Source of the DNA: JAEUOS01 sp046160545
GTDB taxonomy: Bacteria; Pseudomonadota; Gammaproteobacteria; Burkholderiales; JAEUOS01
Length of the DNA: 64,000 nt
NCBI GenBank assembly: GCA_046160545.1
Contig: JBJXGS010000113.1
Span: 9,714-73,713 of the forward strand
Direction: 5' to 3'
Positions 9,226 to 21,048 of this stretch are shown here, piece after piece. Numbering within the stretch: position 1 is the first letter of the stretch; every line of letters starts with the position of its first letter. Under the pieces are notes generated by a model. The model was not told the DNA's origin. It did no database searches and saw nothing but the letters and a program-made list of their open reading frames with translations. The position numbers and the translations under genes were made by a program.

Positions 9226-9966
9226 TCAGTTGAGGGTATTGCGGTAATGGTGCTGTCGCGTGAGGTACAGGCCGCGCCGCACTTCTACCGGTTTCTCGCC
9301 ATAACTGAACGCGATGCGATCGACCTGCAGCAGCGGGGTACCAGGGGGCACCTGCAGCAGTTGGGCAACCACGCCATCGGCGGCCACGGCGCGAATCTTC
9401 TCGTCGGCACGGATCATCTTGACACCAAAGTCGGTCTCGAAAGTGCCGTAAAGCGGCGCGCGACCTTCGGCAAGACGCTCCGCGGTAAGCCCGCGAAAGA
9501 GCCCGCCGGGCAGGTGCAATTCATCAACGACACAAGGGTGCTTGTCAAAGTACAGGACCCGCTTCAGGTACACCACCGAGTCGCCGGGCTTGATGTCGAG
9601 TACCCGGGCCACCTCGGCGGGCGCACGGATGCGGCGACATTCGACGATGCGGCTTTCGGGATAGCTCGGTTCGCCCTCGTCGGGGGCCAGGCGCAGAAAG
9701 CGGAACTGCGAACGAGCCTCGCCGTGCGTGGCGACGAAGGTGCCTTTCCCCTGGCGCCGCAACAGCAGGTTTTCAGCAGCCAGTTCGTCAATGGCCTTGC
9801 GCACCGTCCCCTGGCTGACCTTGAACCGAGCGGCCAATTCCTTTTCCGAGGGGATCATCTCTCCGGGGCGCCACTCGTGCGCCTCCAGGCTGGAAGTGAT
9901 GAGCGCCTTGATCTGCCGATACAGCGGGCTGAAGGTCGGCGCGGCATCGGGGGCGGCAGTCGGCAT
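9226..9966 (-). CDS. GntR-family transcriptional regulator (HutC subfamily)
   Basis: Predicted repressor of central-carbon genes. It has 246 residues from the ATG at 9966; an in-frame TTG at 9996 would add ten. The winged helix-turn-helix covers about residues 15-82 and includes PSEKELAARFKVSQGTVRKA. The remainder is a UTRA ligand-binding domain typical of HutC-type proteins, whose ligand is unknown here. It sits between the sdh-gltA-suc operon and the divergent mdh gene. A perfect palindrome 50 bases upstream overlaps the mdh -10, so regulation of mdh and of itself is the simplest reading. Confidence 0.9.
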   Translation of the reverse strand: MPTAAPDAAPTFSPLYRQIKALITSSLEAHEWRPGEMIPSEKELAARFKVSQGTVRKAIDELAAENLLLRRQGKGTFVATHGEARSQFRFLRLAPDEGEPSYPESRIVECRRIRAPAEVARVLDIKPGDSVVYLKRVLYFDKHPCVVDELHLPGGLFRGLTAERLAEGRAPLYGTFETDFGVKMIRADEKIRAVAADGVVAQLLQVPPGTPLLQVDRIAFSYGEKPVEVRRGLYLTRQHHYRNTLN

Positions 9967-9989
9967 CGCAATATTGAAGCACAGATCAC

Positions 9990-10019
9990 TTGACAAGTCT
10001 AATTTGTGTTTGATATCTT
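9990..10019 (+). promoter_or_regulatory. Promoter of mdh
   Basis: A perfect -35 TTGACA (9990-9995) is followed after 18 bases by TATCTT (10014-10019) as -10. Transcription would start near 10026 and run into mdh, whose ATG is at 10147. The -35 lies within a few tens of bases of the divergent GntR gene start. Confidence 0.65.
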
Positions 10020-10030
10020 ATATAAGACAT
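10013..10030. promoter_or_regulatory. Candidate GntR operator palindrome
   Basis: A perfect 12-base palindrome TCTTATATAAGA (10016-10027) extends to 18 bases with one mismatched pair. A further AAGACA repeat follows immediately. It overlaps the -10 and start region of the mdh promoter, as expected for a repressor site. AT-rich symmetric sites of this size are typical for GntR-family dimers. I found no second copy in the other intergenic regions of the window. Confidence 0.65.
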
Positions 10031-10146
10031 AAGACAAACTTGACGGACGACTGCAGCATCTTCTACACTGCCGCATTCCGCGTTGGCGCTAAGCAGGCCC
10101 GCGTCGCGCGAATCGCCCCCCAGCCACCCGCCCTCAAGGAGTATTC

Positions 10147-11136
10147 ATGGCCAAGTCCCCCGTCCGCGTCGCCGTCACCGGCGCCGCAGGTCAGATCGGT
10201 TACTCGCTCTTGTTTCGAATCGCCAACGGCGACATGCTGGGGCGCGACCAGCCGGTCATCCTGCAACTGCTGGAGATCCCGGACGAAAAGGCGCAAAAGG
10301 CGTTGAAGGGCGTGATGATGGAGTTGGACGATTGCGCCTTCCCGCTCCTGGCCGGCATGAGCGCGCACGGTGACCCCATGACCGCCTTCAAGGGCATCGA
10401 CTACGCCCTCCTGGTTGGCGCGCGCCCGCGCGGCCCCGGCATGGAGCGCAAGGATCTGCTGTCGGCCAACGCTGCCATCTTCACGGCACAGGGCAAGGCG
10501 CTCGACGCGGTGGCCTCGCGCAATGTCAAAGTACTGGTCGTCGGCAACCCGGCCAATACCAATGCCTATATCGCGATGAAATCGGCCCCCTCGCTGCCCA
10601 AGAAGAATTTCACCGCGATGCTGCGCCTTGATCACAACCGCGCGCTCTCGCAACTGGCCGCCAAGTCGGGCAAGCCGGTCGCCTCGATCAAGAAACTGGT
10701 CGTGTGGGGCAACCATTCGCCGACCATGTACCCCGATTACCGCTTCGCCACCGCCGACGGCCAGGGGCTCAAGGGACTCATCAACGACGAGGCCTGGAAC
10801 AAGGACAGCTTCATTCCGACCGTCGGCAAGCGAGGTGCGGCGATCATCGAAGCGCGCGGACTTTCCTCCGCCGCCTCCGCGGCCAACGCCGCGATCGACC
10901 ACATGCGCGACTGGGCGCTTGGAACCAACGGCGAATGGGTCACCATGGGCATCGCCTCCGACGGCAGCTACGGCATTCCCGAAGACACCATGTATGGCTT
11001 CCCGGTCATCTGCGCCGGCGGCGAATACACGATGGTCAAGGGACTCGAGGTCGACGCCTTTTCGCGCGAGCGCATGGACTTCACGCTGAAGGAACTGAAC
11101 GAGGAGAAAGACGGCGTCAAGCACCTGCTTGGTTGA
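10147..11136 (+). CDS. mdh: Malate dehydrogenase
   Basis: NAD-dependent interconversion of malate and oxaloacetate. It has 329 residues, the length of the cytosolic-type bacterial MDH found in betaproteobacteria. The nucleotide-binding GAAGQIG is at residues 12-18. The substrate-binding arginine loop is in ARPRGPGMERKDLL and the catalytic histidine at about residue 189 in WGNHSPTMYPD. AAGGAG lies just upstream of the ATG. It is the first gene of the plus-strand run leading into the methylcitrate genes and has a consensus-like promoter overlapping a palindromic operator. Confidence 0.97.
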   Translation: MAKSPVRVAVTGAAGQIGYSLLFRIANGDMLGRDQPVILQLLEIPDEKAQKALKGVMMELDDCAFPLLAGMSAHGDPMTAFKGIDYALLVGARPRGPGMERKDLLSANAAIFTAQGKALDAVASRNVKVLVVGNPANTNAYIAMKSAPSLPKKNFTAMLRLDHNRALSQLAAKSGKPVASIKKLVVWGNHSPTMYPDYRFATADGQGLKGLINDEAWNKDSFIPTVGKRGAAIIEARGLSSAASAANAAIDHMRDWALGTNGEWVTMGIASDGSYGIPEDTMYGFPVICAGGEYTMVKGLEVDAFSRERMDFTLKELNEEKDGVKHLLG

Positions 11137-11189
11137 GCGCCAACGCGGCCAAGCAGGCTGGTCCCGAAAGCCGTTTCGATACACGCGCA

Positions 11190-12200
11190 ATGGCGATGCA
11201 CCCGAAAGACGTACTTTTCTTCGATGGCAAGCCATTGCCGGCAATCCCGGCCTGCGAGCACTTCGCGGGTAACGAAAAGTTCATCCGCCGCGCCTTCGAG
11301 CTGCAGCGCGCCACTGCGGTTGCCGGGCGGGCGGTGTTCGACGTGCTTTGCGACCTCGAGGACGGCGCAAGCGCGGGGCGAGAGCGCGAAACCGCGGAAA
11401 TGGCCGCCGCGATGGTCTCTGGAAACGAGAACACGTTTGGCCGCGCCGGCGTGCGCGTCCACGACGCGAGCCACCCGCATTGCATGAAGGATGTCGAGAT
11501 CGTTGTGCGCGCAGCCGGCGCGCGCCTGGCCTACATCACCTTGCCCAAGTGCGACAGCCGCATGGACGTGCTCAAGATCGCCTCGTATGTCAATCATGTC
11601 GCAGAGGAGCACGGCCACAGGCGCTTGATCCCGCTGCATGTAATGATCGAGACCCACCAGGGGCTGCGCGAGGTCTTTGACATCGTGAGCCTCGGACAGA
11701 TCGAGGGCCTCAACCTCGGCATCATGGATTTTGTCGCGTCCCACCAGGGTGCGATACCAGCGACGGCGATGTCATCGCCCGGCCAGTTCGAGCATCCGCT
11801 TATCCGCCGCGCCAAGCTCGAGATCAGCGCGGCGGCCCTGGGCGCAGGTGCGCTGCCGATCCACGGCATCACCCAGGAGTACCGTGACCCATCGGTGGCA
11901 GAGTGCGACGCGCGCCGCGCGCGCGAGGAATTCGGCTATCTGCGCCAGTACAGCATTCACCCGGACCAGATCATGCCCATCCTGCGCGGCATGCAACCCA
12001 GCGCCGCGGAAATCGGGGAGGCTGCCGCCATCCTGCTCGCGGCGCAGGCGGCCGATTGGGGGCCGGTGGGCCACCAGGGCAAGCTGCATGATCGCGCCAG
12101 CTTTCGCCATTTCTGGCAGCTGCTCGAGCGCGCATCGCGCACCGGGGCCGCGCTGCCTGACGACGTCGTCAAGGCGTTTTTCAACGAGGAGTCACGATGA
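11190..12200 (+). CDS. HpcH/HpaI aldolase / CitE-like CoA-ester lyase
   Basis: A 336-residue TIM-barrel C-C lyase of the citrate lyase beta / malyl-CoA lyase superfamily. Visible family features are VLCDLEDGASAGRERE near the N-terminus, the metal-binding glutamate in HVMIETHQGLREV, and NLGIMDFVASHQGA. No citrate lyase alpha or gamma genes are present, so citrate lyase itself is unlikely; an acyl-CoA substrate such as malyl-, methylmalyl- or citramalyl-CoA is more plausible. The stop overlaps the prpB start (ATGA), which indicates translational coupling to the methylcitrate cycle. The start could also be the ATG at 11196. Confidence 0.85.
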   Translation: MAMHPKDVLFFDGKPLPAIPACEHFAGNEKFIRRAFELQRATAVAGRAVFDVLCDLEDGASAGRERETAEMAAAMVSGNENTFGRAGVRVHDASHPHCMKDVEIVVRAAGARLAYITLPKCDSRMDVLKIASYVNHVAEEHGHRRLIPLHVMIETHQGLREVFDIVSLGQIEGLNLGIMDFVASHQGAIPATAMSSPGQFEHPLIRRAKLEISAAALGAGALPIHGITQEYRDPSVAECDARRAREEFGYLRQYSIHPDQIMPILRGMQPSAAEIGEAAAILLAAQAADWGPVGHQGKLHDRASFRHFWQLLERASRTGAALPDDVVKAFFNEESR

Positions 12201-13084
12201 ACAAGCAGTCCCCCGGCGCGAAATTCCGTCAGGCCGTCAAGGACGAGAGTCCTTTGCAAGTGGTCGGCACCATCACCGCCTTTGCCGCACGCATGGCCGA
12301 ACGCACCGGCTACAAGGCGATCTACCTTTCCGGGGGCGGGGTTGCCGCCAACTCGCTGGGCATGCCCGACCTGGGCATCAGCACCATGGAAGACGTGCTC
12401 ACCGACGCGCGTCGCATCACCGCGGTCTGCAGCCTGCCGATGCTGGTCGACATCGATACCGGCTGGGGAGGTGCCTTCAATATCGCGCGCACCATCCGGA
12501 TGTTCATCCAGGCTGACGTGGCCGCTGTGCACATGGAGGACCAGGTCAGCGCCAAGCGCTGCGGGCACCGCCCCGGCAAGGAGGTCGTCGCCGCTGACGA
12601 GATGGTCGACCGCATCAAGGCCGCGGTCGACGCCCGCACCGATGCCGACTTTGTCATCATGGCGCGTACCGATGCGCTGGCCTCCGAGGGTCTGAATTCG
12701 GCCATCGACCGTGCCTGCGCCTACGCCGAAGCCGGCGCCGACATGATCTTTCCCGAAGCCATCACCGAACTCGCGCAGTACAAAAAGGTCAAGCAGGCAG
12801 TCAAGGTTCCGATCCTCGCCAATCTCACCGAATTCGGCTCCACCCCCATGTTCACGCTCGACCAGTTGCGCAGCGTCGAGGTCGATATCGCACTATATTG
12901 CTGCGGAGCGTACCGCGCGATGAATGCTGCGGCCCTGAACTTCTACCAGGTCCTGCGTCGCGAGGGCACGCAAAAGAGTGTCGTGCCCGCGATGCAGACG
13001 CGTGCCGACCTGTACGACCACCTCGGCTATCACGAATACGAAAACAAGCTTGACGCCCTGTTCTCGCAGGGCAAGGGCAAGTAG
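12197..13084 (+). CDS. prpB: 2-methylisocitrate lyase
   Basis: Final step of the methylcitrate cycle: splits 2-methylisocitrate into pyruvate and succinate. It has 295 residues. The signature KRCGHRPGKEVV carries the catalytic cysteine, and the metal-site stretch LVDIDTGWGG is present. The GTITAFAARMAE opening is typical of the PEP mutase/isocitrate lyase superfamily member PrpB rather than AceA, which is longer. It overlaps the lyase gene upstream by four bases and is followed 26 bases later by prpC. Confidence 0.96.
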   Translation: MNKQSPGAKFRQAVKDESPLQVVGTITAFAARMAERTGYKAIYLSGGGVAANSLGMPDLGISTMEDVLTDARRITAVCSLPMLVDIDTGWGGAFNIARTIRMFIQADVAAVHMEDQVSAKRCGHRPGKEVVAADEMVDRIKAAVDARTDADFVIMARTDALASEGLNSAIDRACAYAEAGADMIFPEAITELAQYKKVKQAVKVPILANLTEFGSTPMFTLDQLRSVEVDIALYCCGAYRAMNAAALNFYQVLRREGTQKSVVPAMQTRADLYDHLGYHEYENKLDALFSQGKGK

Positions 13085-13110
13085 CGCAAAGACAACCAAA
13101 AGGAGATGCA

Positions 13111-14268
13111 ATGAGCGAACAGCAAGTCCCGGCCAGCGGGCCAAAACCGAAGAAGTCGGTCGCCCTGTCCGGCGTCGTCGCCGGCAACACCGCGCTTTGC
13201 ACCGTCGGCAAGACCGGTAACGATCTGCATTACCGCGGTTACGACATCCTCGATGTCGCCGACGCCTGCGAGTTCGAGGAGATCGCCTACCTGCTGGTAC
13301 ACGGCAAGCTGCCCAACCGCGCCGAGCTGGCCGGCTACAAGAAGAAGCTTGCTGCATTGCGCGGCCTTCCCGCTGCAGTCAAGGCCGCGCTGGAAGCCCT
13401 GCCCGCCTCCTCGCACCCGATGGATGTCATGCGTACCGGGGTATCGGCGCTGGGCTGTGCGCTGCCCGAGAAGGATGACCACAACCACCCGGGCGCGCGC
13501 GACATCGCCGATCGCCTCATGGCGTCGACCGGCTCGATGCTGCTCTACTGGTACCACTATTCGAACAACGGCAGGCGCATCGAGATCGAGACCGACGACG
13601 ACTCCATCGGCGGTCATTTCCTCACCCTGCTGCACGGCAAGAAATCGCCGGCGTCCTGGGTCAAGGCGATGCACACCTCACTGATCCTCTATGCCGAACA
13701 CGAGTTCAATGCCTCGACCTTCACCTGTCGCGTCGTCGCCGGTACCGGGTCGGACATGTATTCGGCGATCTGCGGCGGCATCGGCGCATTGCGCGGTCCC
13801 AAACACGGTGGCGCCAATGAAGTCGCCTTCGAGGTGCAGAAACGCTATGAGTCACGGGATGAGGCTGAGGCCGACATCCGCGCGCGCGTCGAGAAGAAGG
13901 AAGTCGTCATCGGCTTCGGCCACCCGGTCTATACGATCTCCGACCCGCGCAACAAGGTCATCAAGGAAGTCGCGCGCAGGCTGTCAAAGGAAGCCGGCGA
14001 CATGAAAATGTTCGACATCGCCGACCGCCTGGAGTCTGTCATGTGGGACGCGAAGAAGATGTTCCCCAATCTCGACTGGTTCTCGGCCGTGAGCTACCAC
14101 ATGATGGGAGTGCCCACGGCCATGTTCACGCCGATTTTCGTCATTGCACGGACGGCCGGCTGGGCGGCGCACGTGATAGAGCAGCGCATGGACGGCAAGA
14201 TCATCCGACCGACCGCCAACTACACCGGGCCGGACGACCTGAAATTCGTTGCCATCGACAAGCGCTGA
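13111..14268 (+). CDS. prpC: 2-methylcitrate synthase
   Basis: Condenses propionyl-CoA with oxaloacetate. It has 385 residues, about 50 fewer than GltA, as expected for PrpC. Catalytic histidines lie in GPKHGGANEVAFEV and GFGHPVYTISDPRNK, and the aspartate is in NLDWFSAVSYHMMG. AAGGAG lies seven bases before the ATG. Together with prpB, acnD and prpF on this strand it forms the complete acnD/prpF version of the methylcitrate cycle. Confidence 0.96.
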   Translation: MSEQQVPASGPKPKKSVALSGVVAGNTALCTVGKTGNDLHYRGYDILDVADACEFEEIAYLLVHGKLPNRAELAGYKKKLAALRGLPAAVKAALEALPASSHPMDVMRTGVSALGCALPEKDDHNHPGARDIADRLMASTGSMLLYWYHYSNNGRRIEIETDDDSIGGHFLTLLHGKKSPASWVKAMHTSLILYAEHEFNASTFTCRVVAGTGSDMYSAICGGIGALRGPKHGGANEVAFEVQKRYESRDEAEADIRARVEKKEVVIGFGHPVYTISDPRNKVIKEVARRLSKEAGDMKMFDIADRLESVMWDAKKMFPNLDWFSAVSYHMMGVPTAMFTPIFVIARTAGWAAHVIEQRMDGKIIRPTANYTGPDDLKFVAIDKR

Positions 14269-14284
14269 CCCGGGGCCACATCGC

Positions 14285-16891
14285 ATGAATACTGCCGACC
14301 GCAAGCCGCTTCCTGGCACGTCGCTCGACTACTTCGACGCACGCGCCGCGGTCGAGCGCATCGCGCCCGGCGCCTATGCGACGCTGCCCTACACCTCGCG
14401 CGTGCTTGCGGAGAACCTGGTTCGTCGCTGCGCCCCCGGCGAACTCGAGGCATGTCTGCGCCAGATCATTGAACGCAAGCGCGAGCGCGATTTTCCATGG
14501 TTTCCCGCGCGCGTGGTCTGCCATGACATCCTCGGACAGACCGCGCTGGTCGACCTGGCGGGACTGCGCGATGCGATCGCCAAGGAAGGCGGCGACCCGG
14601 CCAAGGTCAACCCGGTGGTGCCAGTGCAACTCATCGTCGACCATTCGCTGGCGGTCGAGTGCGGCGGCTTCGACCCCGACGCCTTCGCCAAGAACCGCGC
14701 CATTGAGGATCGCCGCAACGAGGACCGTTTTCACTTCATCGAGTGGACGCGGCTGGCCTTCGAGAACGTCGACGTGATCCCGGCGGGCAACGGCATCATG
14801 CACCAGATCAATCTGGAAAAGATGTCGCCGGTGATCCACGCGATCGACGGCGTGGCCTACCCGGATACCCTGGTCGGCACCGACAGCCACACCCCGCACG
14901 TGGACGCGCTGGGGGTGATCGCCATCGGCGTCGGCGGCCTGGAGGCGGAGAACGTGATGCTCGGCCGCGCGTCGTGGATGCGCCTGCCGGAAATCGTCGG
15001 CGTCGAGCTCTCCGGCGAGCGTCAGCCGGGAATCACCGCCACCGACATCGTGCTTGCCTTGACCGAGTTCCTGCGCCAGCAGAAGGTGGTCGGTGCCTAC
15101 CTGGAGTTCTTCGGGCCGGGTGCTGCCAAGCTCACCCTGGGCGACCGCGCCACCATCTCCAACATGGCGCCCGAATACGGCGCCACCGCGGCGATGTTCG
15201 CGATCGACGAGCAGACCATCGAATACCTGCTGCTGACTGGACGCAGCGAGGCGCAGGTGAAGCTGGTCGAGACCTACGCGCGCACGGCAGGACTGTGGGC
15301 TGACGCGCTCGCCGGCGTGCAATACGAGCGCCGCTTAAGCTTCAATCTTTCTTCGGTGGGACGCAACATGGCGGGGCCCTCCAACCCCCATGCGCGCGTC
15401 GCGACCACGGACCTGGCAGCCAAGGGCATCGCCAAACCCTGGGTGGCCGAGCCCGGTCTGATGCCGGACGGCGCGGTCATCATTGCAGCCATCACCAGTT
15501 GCACCAACACCAGCAATCCGCGCAACGTCGTCGCTGCCGGCCTCATGGCACGCAACGCCAACCGCCTCGGCCTGACACGCAAGCCCTGGGTCAAGAGTTC
15601 GCTGGCACCCGGCTCGAAGACCGTTGAGCTTTATCTCGAGGCGGCCGGCCTCCTGGACGAGTTGGAAAAGCTCGGCTTCGGCATCGTCGCGTTTGCCTGC
15701 ACGACCTGCAACGGCATGTCTGGAGCACTCGATCCCAAGATTCAGCAGGAGATTGTCGAGCGCGACCTCTATGCGACGGCAGTCCTGTCGGGCAATCGCA
15801 ATTTCGACGGCCGCATCCACCCCTACGCCAAGCAGGCTTTCCTGGCCTCGCCGCCGCTGGTGGTGGCCTACGCCATCGCCGGCACGATACGTTTCGACAT
15901 CGAACGTGACGCCTTCGGGACGGACTCTGCCGGCCGGCCGATCATGCTCAAGGACCTGTGGCCGAGTGACGCCGAGATCGACGCCATCGTCGCCGCCAGC
16001 GTCAAGCCGGAGCAGTTCCGCAAGGTCTATATCCCGATGTTCGCGGCGCGCGCAGATGCCGGCACCAAGGTCGCTCCGCTGTACGCGTGGCGCCCGCAGA
16101 GCACCTACATCCGCCGCCCGCCCTACTGGGACAGCGAAGGCCAGGGCGCGCTCGCGGCCAGCCCGCGTACGCTCAAGGGCATGCGCCCCCTGGCTTTGCT
16201 GGGAGACAACATCACCACCGATCACCTGTCGCCCTCCAACGCCATCCTGCTGAACAGCGCGGCCGGCGAATACCTGGACAAGATGGGCCTGCCCGAAGAA
16301 GACTTCAATTCGTACGCAACCCATCGCGGCGACCATCTCACGGCCCAGCGAGCGACCTTCGCCAATCCGACGCTCAAGAACGAGATGGCTCTGGTTGACG
16401 GCAAGGTCAAGCAGGGGTCGCTTGCGCGCATCGAACCCGACGGCCACCTGGTGCGCATGTGGGAGGCGATCGAGACCTACATGGAACGCAGGCAGCCGCT
16501 GATCATCATCGCAGGCGCGGACTACGGCCAGGGCAGCTCGCGCGACTGGGCCGCCAAGGGCGTGCGCTTGGCCGGCGTCGAGGCAATCGTCGCCGAGGGG
16601 TTCGAGCGCATCCATCGTACCAACCTGATCGGCATGGGTGTGCTGCCGCTTGAGTTCAAGCCCGGCACCGACCGCAAGACCCTGGGTCTGGATGGAAGCG
16701 AGACCTTCGACGTCGAGGGTGAGCGCACCCCAGGCGCCGACCTGACCCTCGTGATTCGCCGCAAGTCCGGCGCGGTTGTGCGCGTGCCGGTCACCTGCCG
16801 CCTCGATACCGCCGAAGAGGTGTCGATCTACGAGGCAGGCGGCGTCCTGCAACGCTTTGCCAAGGACTTTCTGGAAAGGAAGGCAGCATGA
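14285..16891 (+). CDS. acnD: Fe/S-dependent 2-methylisocitrate dehydratase AcnD
   Basis: Aconitase-like enzyme that dehydrates 2-methylcitrate to 2-methylaconitate, replacing PrpD when paired with PrpF. It has 868 residues from the ATG at 14285, the usual AcnD length. The [4Fe-4S] ligand cysteines are in ITSCTNTSNP and FACTTCNGMSG; the NG after the second motif differs from the IGN of the true aconitase downstream. The swivel domain has GSSRDWAAKG. The stop overlaps the prpF start, matching the strict acnD-prpF partnership. Confidence 0.95.
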   Translation: MNTADRKPLPGTSLDYFDARAAVERIAPGAYATLPYTSRVLAENLVRRCAPGELEACLRQIIERKRERDFPWFPARVVCHDILGQTALVDLAGLRDAIAKEGGDPAKVNPVVPVQLIVDHSLAVECGGFDPDAFAKNRAIEDRRNEDRFHFIEWTRLAFENVDVIPAGNGIMHQINLEKMSPVIHAIDGVAYPDTLVGTDSHTPHVDALGVIAIGVGGLEAENVMLGRASWMRLPEIVGVELSGERQPGITATDIVLALTEFLRQQKVVGAYLEFFGPGAAKLTLGDRATISNMAPEYGATAAMFAIDEQTIEYLLLTGRSEAQVKLVETYARTAGLWADALAGVQYERRLSFNLSSVGRNMAGPSNPHARVATTDLAAKGIAKPWVAEPGLMPDGAVIIAAITSCTNTSNPRNVVAAGLMARNANRLGLTRKPWVKSSLAPGSKTVELYLEAAGLLDELEKLGFGIVAFACTTCNGMSGALDPKIQQEIVERDLYATAVLSGNRNFDGRIHPYAKQAFLASPPLVVAYAIAGTIRFDIERDAFGTDSAGRPIMLKDLWPSDAEIDAIVAASVKPEQFRKVYIPMFAARADAGTKVAPLYAWRPQSTYIRRPPYWDSEGQGALAASPRTLKGMRPLALLGDNITTDHLSPSNAILLNSAAGEYLDKMGLPEEDFNSYATHRGDHLTAQRATFANPTLKNEMALVDGKVKQGSLARIEPDGHLVRMWEAIETYMERRQPLIIIAGADYGQGSSRDWAAKGVRLAGVEAIVAEGFERIHRTNLIGMGVLPLEFKPGTDRKTLGLDGSETFDVEGERTPGADLTLVIRRKSGAVVRVPVTCRLDTAEEVSIYEAGGVLQRFAKDFLERKAA

Positions 16892-18117
16892 GCGCTGTTC
16901 TCAAGTCTGCAGCCGCGCGCCCGGCGTTCGCGCCGCAGTTGCGCGTCCCGGCCACCTACATGCGTGGCGGCACCAGCAAGGGGGTTTTCTTTCGCCTGGA
17001 TGACCTGCCAGCGGCAATGCGCATTGCCGGACCCGCGCGTGACGCCTTCCTGCTGCGCCTGATCGGCAGCCCCGACCCGTATGGCAAGCATACCGACGGC
17101 ATGGGGGGTGCCACCTCCTCGACCAGCAAGTCTGTGATCATCTCCAGGAGCAGCGTTCCCGACCACGATATCGACTACCTGTTTGGCCAGGTCGCCATCG
17201 ACAAGGCCTTCGTCGACTGGGCAGGCAATTGCGGCAATCTCTCGGCTGCAGTCGGGCCCTTCGCGATCGCCGCGGGACTTATCGACCCGTCGCGTGTGCC
17301 GCGCGACGGCGTCGCGACGATACGCGTGTGGCAAGCCAACATCCGCAAGACCATCATCGCCCACGTACCGATGGTCGACGGCCAGGTTCAGGAGACCGGC
17401 GACTTCGAACTCGACGGGGTGACCTTTCCGGCCGCCGAAGTACGGCTGGAATTCATGGACCCGGCAGCTGAGGAGGAAGGCGCCGGCGGCGCACTCTTCC
17501 CGACCGGCAACCTGATCGACGACCTCGTCGTCCCGGCGGCGGGCAACTATCCCGGCGGCACGCTCAAGGCCACCATGCTCACCGCGGGCATTCCGACCAT
17601 CTTCGTCGAGGCGGCCGCGATCGGCTTTGATGGCAGCGAGCTGCAGGACGCGCTCAACGGCAGCCCGGCCAACCTGGCCAAGATGGAGGCGATCCGCACT
17701 GCCGGCGCCCTCGCCATGGGGCTCATCAAGTCCCCCGAAGAGATCGCGACGCGCCAGCACATCCCCAAGGTCGCCTTCGTCGCGCCGCCACGGGCCTACA
17801 CCGCGTCCAGTGGCAAGGCCATCGCTGTCGGTGATATCGACCTGCTGGTACGGGCCATGTCGATGGGCAAGCTGCACCATGCGATGATGGGTACAGCTGC
17901 GGTCGCGATTGCCGTCGGCGCCTGTGTGCCTGGTACGCTTGTCAATCGTGCAGCCGGTGGCGGCGCCCGTTCCTCGGTACGCTTTGGCCACCCGTCTGGC
18001 ACGCTCACCGTCGGTGCCGAGGCCTCGCAGGTCGGTGGCGAATGGGCGGTCAAGAAGGCGGTGATGAGCCGCAGTGCGCGCGTTCTCATGGAAGGCCATG
18101 TACGCGTGCCGATCTAG
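16888..18117 (+). CDS. prpF: 2-methylaconitate cis-trans isomerase PrpF
   Basis: Isomerises the AcnD product so that aconitase can hydrate it. It has 409 residues, with a slightly long N-terminus. The family opening PATYMRGGTSKGVFF and the active-site region WAGNCGNLSAAVGPF are visible; the fold is that of diaminopimelate epimerase. Overlapping ATGA with acnD shows translational coupling. It lies 82 bases before acnA. Confidence 0.95.
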   Translation: MSAVLKSAAARPAFAPQLRVPATYMRGGTSKGVFFRLDDLPAAMRIAGPARDAFLLRLIGSPDPYGKHTDGMGGATSSTSKSVIISRSSVPDHDIDYLFGQVAIDKAFVDWAGNCGNLSAAVGPFAIAAGLIDPSRVPRDGVATIRVWQANIRKTIIAHVPMVDGQVQETGDFELDGVTFPAAEVRLEFMDPAAEEEGAGGALFPTGNLIDDLVVPAAGNYPGGTLKATMLTAGIPTIFVEAAAIGFDGSELQDALNGSPANLAKMEAIRTAGALAMGLIKSPEEIATRQHIPKVAFVAPPRAYTASSGKAIAVGDIDLLVRAMSMGKLHHAMMGTAAVAIAVGACVPGTLVNRAAGGGARSSVRFGHPSGTLTVGAEASQVGGEWAVKKAVMSRSARVLMEGHVRVPI

Positions 18118-18199
18118 ATTCAGCCACCCGCACCCCTTTGCACCTAGAATGGCGCCCCTTCGCCCTTCCCGTCCCACCCAAGCATTCCCGGAGACCTAG

Positions 18200-20896
<2,697 letters not shown>

Positions 20897-20915
20897 AGGC
20901 GCTTCGCTCTTCGCG

Positions 20916-20943
20916 ACGGGCCGCCTGAGAGCGGCCCGTTTTC
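20916..20943 (+). terminator. Rho-independent terminator after acnA
   Basis: ACGGGCCGC and GCGGCCCGT form a 9-base perfect stem with a 6-base loop, followed by a run of T (TTTTCTT). It lies 19 bases after the acnA stop and closes the mdh-to-acnA run, separating it from the transglutaminase cluster. Confidence 0.9.
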
Positions 20944-21048
20944 TTGGCAGGTCCTTGCGGTATGCTCGGATTCCTGCATACCGACTTTGCACATCAACTC
21001 GCACGCAAATTGCTTGCTCTGGTGGTGTCGCGCTCCCAGGAATGAATC

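Noticed and set aside
11190..12200. Citrate lyase beta subunit
   Set aside because: No citD, citF or ligase genes are present and the linkage is to prpB, so a stand-alone CoA-ester lyase is more likely.
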